The notes under the pieces are model-generated. The model was given only the letters and a program-made list of their open reading frames with translations, did not search any database and was not told the DNA's origin. From Treponema sp. (GTDB lineage: Bacteria; Spirochaetota; Spirochaetia; Treponematales; Treponemataceae): 10,882 nt of DNA. The DNA is taken from assembly GCA_012513125.1 (NCBI GenBank), contig JAAZCS010000397.1, positions 1 to 10,882 on the forward strand, given 5' to 3'. Every line of letters starts with the position of its first letter. Position 1 is the stretch's first letter. Below are positions 7,020-10,882 of the stretch, piece after piece. Both the position numbers and the translations under genes were made by a program.

Positions 7020-7045
7020 ATTTTGTTTGACAAAATATTTTTTTT
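7020..7045 (+). terminator. weak possible terminator after coaD
   Basis: ATTTTG (7020-7025) and CAAAAT (7031-7036) pair around TTTGA, followed by A and a T-run. The stem has one G-C pair only and overlaps the -35 of the next promoter, so its efficiency is doubtful. Confidence 0.25.
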
Positions 7046-7054
7046 AGTTATAAT
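7027..7054 (+). promoter_or_regulatory. rpmF-acpP promoter P1, full consensus
   Basis: TTGACA (7027-7032), a 16-base AT-rich spacer and TATAAT (7049-7054) match the sigma70 consensus at all twelve positions. Transcription would start near 7061, giving a leader of about 65 bases before rpmF. Confidence 0.8.
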
Positions 7055-7057
7055 TAG

Positions 7058-7087
7058 TTGACACTCTGATTGGAACTATTGTATTAT
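7058..7087 (+). promoter_or_regulatory. rpmF-acpP promoter P2
   Basis: A second TTGACA (7058-7063), 18 bases, then TATTAT (7082-7087), four bases downstream of the P1 -10. It would give a leader of about 32 bases. Tandem promoters suit a ribosomal-protein/fatty-acid operon with high expression. Confidence 0.55.
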
Positions 7088-7125
7088 AGCTTAAGTTTTA
7101 TCAGAAAAAAAGTGAGGTTATATAT

Positions 7126-7314
7126 ATGGCAGTTCCTAGATCGAAAACATCAAAAGCCGTTACAAAAAGACGTCAAAGCATTAATATGAAATTGGAGGCT
7201 CCTCAGTTGGTTGAATGTAATAATTGTGGAAATCTCGTACAATCTCATCATGTATGCCCAAAATGCGGTTTCTACCGTGGACGTCAGGTTATAACACCAG
7301 AAACAAAGGCTTAA
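7126..7314 (+). CDS. rpmF: 50S ribosomal protein L32
   Basis: 62 residues, normal for L32, a small protein of the 50S subunit. It starts MAVPRSKTSKAVTKRRQS, close to the family's MAVPKRRTSKxRKRxRR, and carries a zinc ribbon with Cys31, Cys34, Cys44 and Cys47 (CNNC...CPKC), so this is the zinc-binding form, not the cysteine-free one made by some bacteria under zinc limitation. GAGG lies about eight bases before the ATG. It is followed after 14 bases by acpP, a common bacterial pairing that couples ribosome and membrane-lipid synthesis, and it is preceded by two promoters. Confidence 0.97.
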   Translation: MAVPRSKTSKAVTKRRQSINMKLEAPQLVECNNCGNLVQSHHVCPKCGFYRGRQVITPETKA

Positions 7315-7328
7315 TTTAGGAGAAAAAA

Positions 7329-7568
7329 ATGGACGAATTGTTTGAAAAAATCCAGAAATTGATTGCAGAAAAATTGGAAATTGAAGAAAGTAAGATTACT
7401 TTGGATTCTTCTTTCAGAAATGATCTTGGTGCAGATAGCTTGGATACTTATGAACTAGTTTATGCAATTGAAGAAGAATTAGGAGTTCAGATTCCTGATG
7501 AAAAAGCTAATGAATTTGAAACAGTTCGTGATGCTTATGATTTTATTAAATCAGAACAAAGTAAATAA
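7329..7568 (+). CDS. acpP: acyl carrier protein
   Basis: 79 residues, an acidic four-helix protein of the usual length. It carries growing acyl chains on a phosphopantetheine arm during fatty acid synthesis in the cytoplasm. The attachment site is Ser37 in GADSLDTYEL (residues 34-43); family members mostly have DSLDTVEL, so the Tyr is a small variation. Helix III follows with VYAIEEELGVQIPDE and the end reads FETVRDAYDFIKSEQ. AGGAG stands six bases before the ATG. It is in one transcript with rpmF and is followed by a hairpin/T-run before rnc. Needs a holo-ACP synthase, not in this window, and CoA, for which coaD makes the precursor. Confidence 0.97.
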   Translation: MDELFEKIQKLIAEKLEIEESKITLDSSFRNDLGADSLDTYELVYAIEEELGVQIPDEKANEFETVRDAYDFIKSEQSK

Positions 7569-7598
7569 GTTCTATAAAAAGATAAGATCTTAAAAGAG

Positions 7599-7634
7599 AA
7601 AGTGCAGGTTTGTTTAAACTTGTACTTTTTTTTT
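7599..7634 (+). terminator. intrinsic terminator between acpP and rnc
   Basis: Thirteen pairs (7599-7611 with 7616-7628, two of them G-U) around a four-base loop GTTT, followed by T to 7634. Only 25 bases separate it from the rnc start, too few for a normal promoter, so rnc must depend on readthrough, or the hairpin is a leader element of a transcript starting earlier. A perfect 10-bp palindrome TAAGATCTTA lies just upstream at 7583-7592. Confidence 0.75.
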
Positions 7635-7659
7635 ATTAACATACCAAATCGAGGGTTTC

Positions 7660-8361
7660 ATGGGTAATACAATTGATGATGAACGTAAAAAAGAATTAAA
7701 TGACTTTTGCAAAAAAGTATCAATAAAATTTAAAAAAATAGAACTATTAGATCAGGCTTTTCATCATCGTTCAATAACAAATGAAAAAAATCATATATTA
7801 AATAATGAGCGTTTGGAATTTTTAGGTGATTCAGTGTTAGGTATTGTTACAGCTGCTTATTTATATAACAATTTCAACAATCCAGAAGGGGATTTGGCTA
7901 AAATTAAATCCGCTGTAGTTTCTGAAAAAGCATTAGCTCCTATTGCTGTAAAGTTGGGGTTAGATAAATTATTAGTTTTAGGACATGGAGAGGAATTAAG
8001 CGGAGGAAGAAGCAAGCCGGCTATTTTGGCTGACTGTATGGAAGCTGTTATAGGTGCTTATTATCTTGATAATGGTTATAAGGCAGCTGAAAAATATATA
8101 CTTTCATTTATTGTTCCAGAAATAGATTACGTAAATAATAATGGTATGAAAGATTATAAAACTTTACTTCAAGAGGCTTATCAAAAAAAGTCAAAATCTT
8201 GTCCTGTTTATGAATTGGTAAATAAAAAAGGTCCCGATCATGATCAAACTTTTGTTGTTGTTGTTCATTTAGGCGACAAAACTTATGGACCTTGTTCTGG
8301 AAAAACAAAAAAAGATGCAGAACAATGTGCAGCAAAGTTGGCATTAATTGATTTTAAATAA
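7660..8361 (+). CDS. rnc: ribonuclease III
   Basis: 233 residues, normal for bacterial RNase III, which cuts double-stranded RNA, including rRNA precursors, as a dimer. The nuclease domain (about 13-155) has the signature NERLEFLGDSVL (49-60). By alignment with E. coli, Glu50, Glu53 and Asp57 correspond to Glu38, Glu41 and Asp45, and ILADCMEA (122-129) gives Asp125 and Glu128, matching the catalytic Asp114/Glu117. The conserved GHGEELSGGRSKP (108-120) precedes it. The double-stranded RNA-binding domain fills about 163-232 (DYKTLLQEAYQ...GKTKKDAEQCAAKLAL). GAGGG stands about five bases before the ATG. A hairpin lies directly upstream and the cyclase gene starts 24 bases after the stop. Confidence 0.96.
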   Translation: MGNTIDDERKKELNDFCKKVSIKFKKIELLDQAFHHRSITNEKNHILNNERLEFLGDSVLGIVTAAYLYNNFNNPEGDLAKIKSAVVSEKALAPIAVKLGLDKLLVLGHGEELSGGRSKPAILADCMEAVIGAYYLDNGYKAAEKYILSFIVPEIDYVNNNGMKDYKTLLQEAYQKKSKSCPVYELVNKKGPDHDQTFVVVVHLGDKTYGPCSGKTKKDAEQCAAKLALIDFK

Positions 8362-8370
8362 TTAAAAATA

Positions 8371-8379
8371 TGATATAAT
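8371..8379 (+). promoter_or_regulatory. extended -10 promoter of the cyclase gene
   Basis: TGATATAAT matches the extended -10 consensus TGnTATAAT at every fixed base. No good -35 is present, which the extended form tolerates. It ends six bases before the ATG at 8386, so the transcript would be leaderless or nearly so. Readthrough from rnc is the alternative. Confidence 0.55.
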
Positions 8380-8385
8380 ATAAAA

Positions 8386-10882
8386 ATGAAAAAAAATGAA
8401 ATAAATAACAAAAATAAAAAAATCATGTTTTACAATTTTTTATTTACGGTTATTATTGGTATTGTAATTGCAGTATTGAGTTTTACAAATATTTTTGAAA
8501 AACTAGATTATCGTATTTTTGATTCTCTACTAAAGAATCGACCTGAACCTGCAATGTCTGAAAAAATTGTAACAATTGGTATTGATGATGCTTCTATTGA
8601 AGCTATGGGTGAATGGCCTTGGAGCCGTGATATTATTGCGGATACTCTGATTAGATTAAAAGAAGTAGAAGCGGAAACAGCAATTTTCGATATTGAATAT
8701 ATTTCACCATCAAAACATGGAGTTGCACCTTCTGCGTCAGAAATCTTAAGTGAAAAATTAGTTGAAACAGAAACATCTGTAAATAATGCTTTAATGGATT
8801 TAGCTGAGGCACCTTTATCAGGAATTCCTATAGGTGAATTATCAAATTATGCAGCTGATGCAATCAATCAAATAGTATATCCTGCTTTTTCATATATTCA
8901 TGAATCTCTAAATAGTGATTTGTTACGAGATAATGATGAATATTTTGGTGAAGCGTTACAATTCTTTGGAAATTCTTTTTTGACTGTAAATAATATGAAT
9001 TTAGGCTATACACCTGATATTGAAAATAATCACTATATTGAAACTAGATTTTTGTTTCATAATGTAAAAGATAATAGGGAATATATTTCTGCAAATAATA
9101 AATATACGGAAATAGAAACTTATGATGGGGTTGGAAGAGGATTTACGCCAGCATTAAGTACATTGATTAATCGGTCTAATGGTGTTGGTTTTACAAATTC
9201 ACTGATAGATAATGATGGTATTAGAAGAAGAATTGAACTTCTTTATAAATATAATAACAATTATTTAGGTCAATTAGTCTTTTCTCCATATATTCAATAT
9301 GTAAATCCTGATGAAATAATTCGTGGTAAGAACTATTTAGTACTTAATAATGCTAATGTTAATGGTTTGAAAAAAGATATAAAGATTCCGCTTGATAAAA
9401 ATGGTCGAATGATAATCAATTGGATTCATTCACCTCTTTTTGAATCGTTTAAATATCAATCAATTATTTCAATTATTGATTTGGATAACATTGAATCTAA
9501 TATAGAAATAGTTATCAATAATTTACGAAATTATGAAATAACAGATAAAAATTTTAATTATTTAAGTTTTATTACAGAAATACAAGATTTAATAACTGAT
9601 TATAACAATATTAAAGTTATGAAGAACAAATTGTTATCCCAGTGCAAAGGTTATGATATTAAAGGCAATGTTTTGGAAGGTATTAGTGATGAAGAATATA
9701 AGGTGTATTTTTCATTGAGAAATTCGTTTTTCGCTAATTTAGGATTATTTTTAAATAGAAACCATCTTGTTGAAATAGGTCAAAGAATTGATGAAATGAA
9801 AGAAGAATCCATGGATGTGGGTTCTTTCTATGATGATATAAAAGAAGAATTTGATTTACTTACTAATGAATACAATGTTTATGAAGATAATTTACTTAAT
9901 ATTCGCAATATATGTAAAAACTCATTTTGTATAATTGGTAATGTTGCAACGTCTACTACAGATATTGGAGCAACTCCTTTTCAAAAACAGTTTCAGAATG
10001 TAGGTATTCATGCAAACATATTAAACACATTATTGTCTGAAGATTTTATTTATTCTTATAATTGGTATTGGAGCTTAATGATTTGTTTTATTGTTTCAGC
10101 AGTCACTTTGTTATTAATTGGTACAAAATCTGAAAAAATACAAAATATTGTTGGTGGAATAATTCGTGTTGTAGTTCTTCTTATTTTCTTTGTTATTTTT
10201 AGAATTTTCAAAATTTATTTTCCTGTTGTAGGTTCTGTAATTTTCTTTTCTATTATTGATTATCTAGCTGGCGTTATTTATCGTTTTATTTTGAGTACAA
10301 AAGAGAAAAACTTAATTACAAAAGGTTTTGAATTATACCAGTCAAAAGAGCTTTTACAGCAAATTATCGATAATCCAGAAGGGTTAGGAAAAGAAGGTAT
10401 TAACCGTGAAATAACAGCATTGTTTTCTGATATAAAAGGATTTTCAACATTTTCTGAATCTATCAATAAGGATTATATTCACAATCATCCAATTTACCAA
10501 AAAGACACATCATTAACGGCACCAAGTCTTTTAGTTAATATTTTAAATGATTACTTAGGTGCTATGTCTGAAAAAATAATTGATAATAAAGGTTATATTG
10601 ACAAATACATTGGTGATTCTATTGTTTCTATGTTTAATAAACCAATCGAAAATGATGATCACGCTTATTCAGCATGTCGTTCTGCTATAATGATGAAAAA
10701 AGCTGAAAAAGAGTTTAATGAAAAGAATCTAAGTGAAAATAGAATACCAAGTGCACTTTATACTAGAATCGGTATCAATACTGGTGAAGTTCTAGTTTGT
10801 GATTTGGGACCGGAACATAAGAAAAATTTTACCATGATGGGTGATAATGTAAATCTTGCAAGTAGACTTGAAGGTGTTAACA
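8386..10882 (+). CDS. CHASE2 sensor / class III adenylate cyclase, C-terminus cut by window end
   Basis: 832 codons are open to the right edge. Order: cytoplasmic Lys/Asn-rich start (1-13); TM1 (about 15-37); extracytoplasmic CHASE2 sensor (about 40-560) with IGIDDASIEAMGEWPWSRDIIA (65-85), FDIEY (101-105), and FCIIGNVATSTTDIGATPF...VGIHANILNTLL near its end; three TM segments (about 561-580, 592-608, 611-636); then the cyclase domain. Catalytic residues seen: metal Asp682 (FSDIKGF) and Asp744 (DKYIGDS); Lys740 and Thr816 in the adenine-specifying places, a Lys/Thr pair typical of class IIIb adenylate, not guanylate, cyclases; and Asn823/Arg827 (NVNLASRLEG) for transition-state binding. All key residues are present, so cAMP synthesis is likely. 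CHASE2 carries two unusual inserts. The ligand is unknown. No Shine-Dalgarno before the start; a second Met at codon 14 lacks one too. Confidence 0.92.
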   Translation, partial: MKKNEINNKNKKIMFYNFLFTVIIGIVIAVLSFTNIFEKLDYRIFDSLLKNRPEPAMSEKIVTIGIDDASIEAMGEWPWSRDIIADTLIRLKEVEAETAIFDIEYISPSKHGVAPSASEILSEKLVETETSVNNALMDLAEAPLSGIPIGELSNYAADAINQIVYPAFSYIHESLNSDLLRDNDEYFGEALQFFGNSFLTVNNMNLGYTPDIENNHYIETRFLFHNVKDNREYISANNKYTEIETYDGVGRGFTPALSTLINRSNGVGFTNSLIDNDGIRRRIELLYKYNNNYLGQLVFSPYIQYVNPDEIIRGKNYLVLNNANVNGLKKDIKIPLDKNGRMIINWIHSPLFESFKYQSIISIIDLDNIESNIEIVINNLRNYEITDKNFNYLSFITEIQDLITDYNNIKVMKNKLLSQCKGYDIKGNVLEGISDEEYKVYFSLRNSFFANLGLFLNRNHLVEIGQRIDEMKEESMDVGSFYDDIKEEFDLLTNEYNVYEDNLLNIRNICKNSFCIIGNVATSTTDIGATPFQKQFQNVGIHANILNTLLSEDFIYSYNWYWSLMICFIVSAVTLLLIGTKSEKIQNIVGGIIRVVVLLIFFVIFRIFKIYFPVVGSVIFFSIIDYLAGVIYRFILSTKEKNLITKGFELYQSKELLQQIIDNPEGLGKEGINREITALFSDIKGFSTFSESINKDYIHNHPIYQKDTSLTAPSLLVNILNDYLGAMSEKIIDNKGYIDKYIGDSIVSMFNKPIENDDHAYSACRSAIMMKKAEKEFNEKNLSENRIPSALYTRIGINTGEVLVCDLGPEHKKNFTMMGDNVNLASRLEGVN

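Noticed and set aside
8108..8344. Minus-strand frame inside rnc
   Set aside because: It lies opposite the rnc double-stranded RNA-binding domain and has no support beyond being open.
10278..10466. Minus-strand frame inside the cyclase gene
   Set aside because: Shadow of the cyclase coding sequence, which has all catalytic motifs in the plus frame.

Overview
The window is ordinary chromosome from an AT-rich spirochaete, most likely a Treponema. Four things suggest this. The minus-strand order rpsB-tsf-frr-uppS-cdsA-dxr is the treponemal one as I remember it. Ribosomal protein S2 has a long acidic tail. The CdsA signature reads GRGG/DS instead of the usual GHGG/DR. There is also a lipoprotein with a relaxed lipobox and a large CHASE2-type adenylate cyclase. 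The assignment rests on remembered protein features and gene order, not on a search.

Layout. Positions 1-4174 (minus strand) hold a compact translation and envelope-lipid cluster: rpsB (S2), tsf (EF-Ts), a strong intrinsic terminator, frr (ribosome recycling factor), uppS (undecaprenyl diphosphate synthase), cdsA (CDP-diacylglycerol synthase) and the 5' end of dxr (isoprenoid precursor synthesis). Dxr supplies the MEP pathway whose products UppS turns into the lipid carrier for peptidoglycan, and CdsA supplies phospholipid precursors. cdsA is cut by one in-frame amber codon with the reading frame intact on both sides. Upstream, also on minus, is maf. A tRNA-Arg(CCG) gene on plus follows and ends in a terminator that can serve both strands.

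Positions 5029-6452 (minus) carry two exported proteins of unknown function: a HEAT-repeat-like protein with a signal peptide and a Ser-rich tail, then a small lipoprotein. Each has a readable sigma70-type promoter.

Positions 6510-10882 (plus) carry coaD (CoA synthesis), then rpmF-acpP behind two tandem promoters (CoaD makes the precursor of the CoA that donates the phosphopantetheine arm of AcpP). A hairpin/terminator comes next, then rnc (RNase III), then the first 832 codons of a CHASE2 sensor / class III adenylate cyclase that runs off the window.

No mobile element, CRISPR array, phage gene or defence system is visible, and no stretch over 300 bases lacks a gene; the longest gap is 6999-7125. 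I found no new multi-gene system. The points worth a second look are the amber codon in cdsA, three genes (lipoprotein, coaD, cyclase) whose best -10 box sits only 6-10 bases before the ATG with no Shine-Dalgarno, an 18-bp perfect palindrome filling the spacer of the tRNA promoter, and the large inserts inside the CHASE2 domain.
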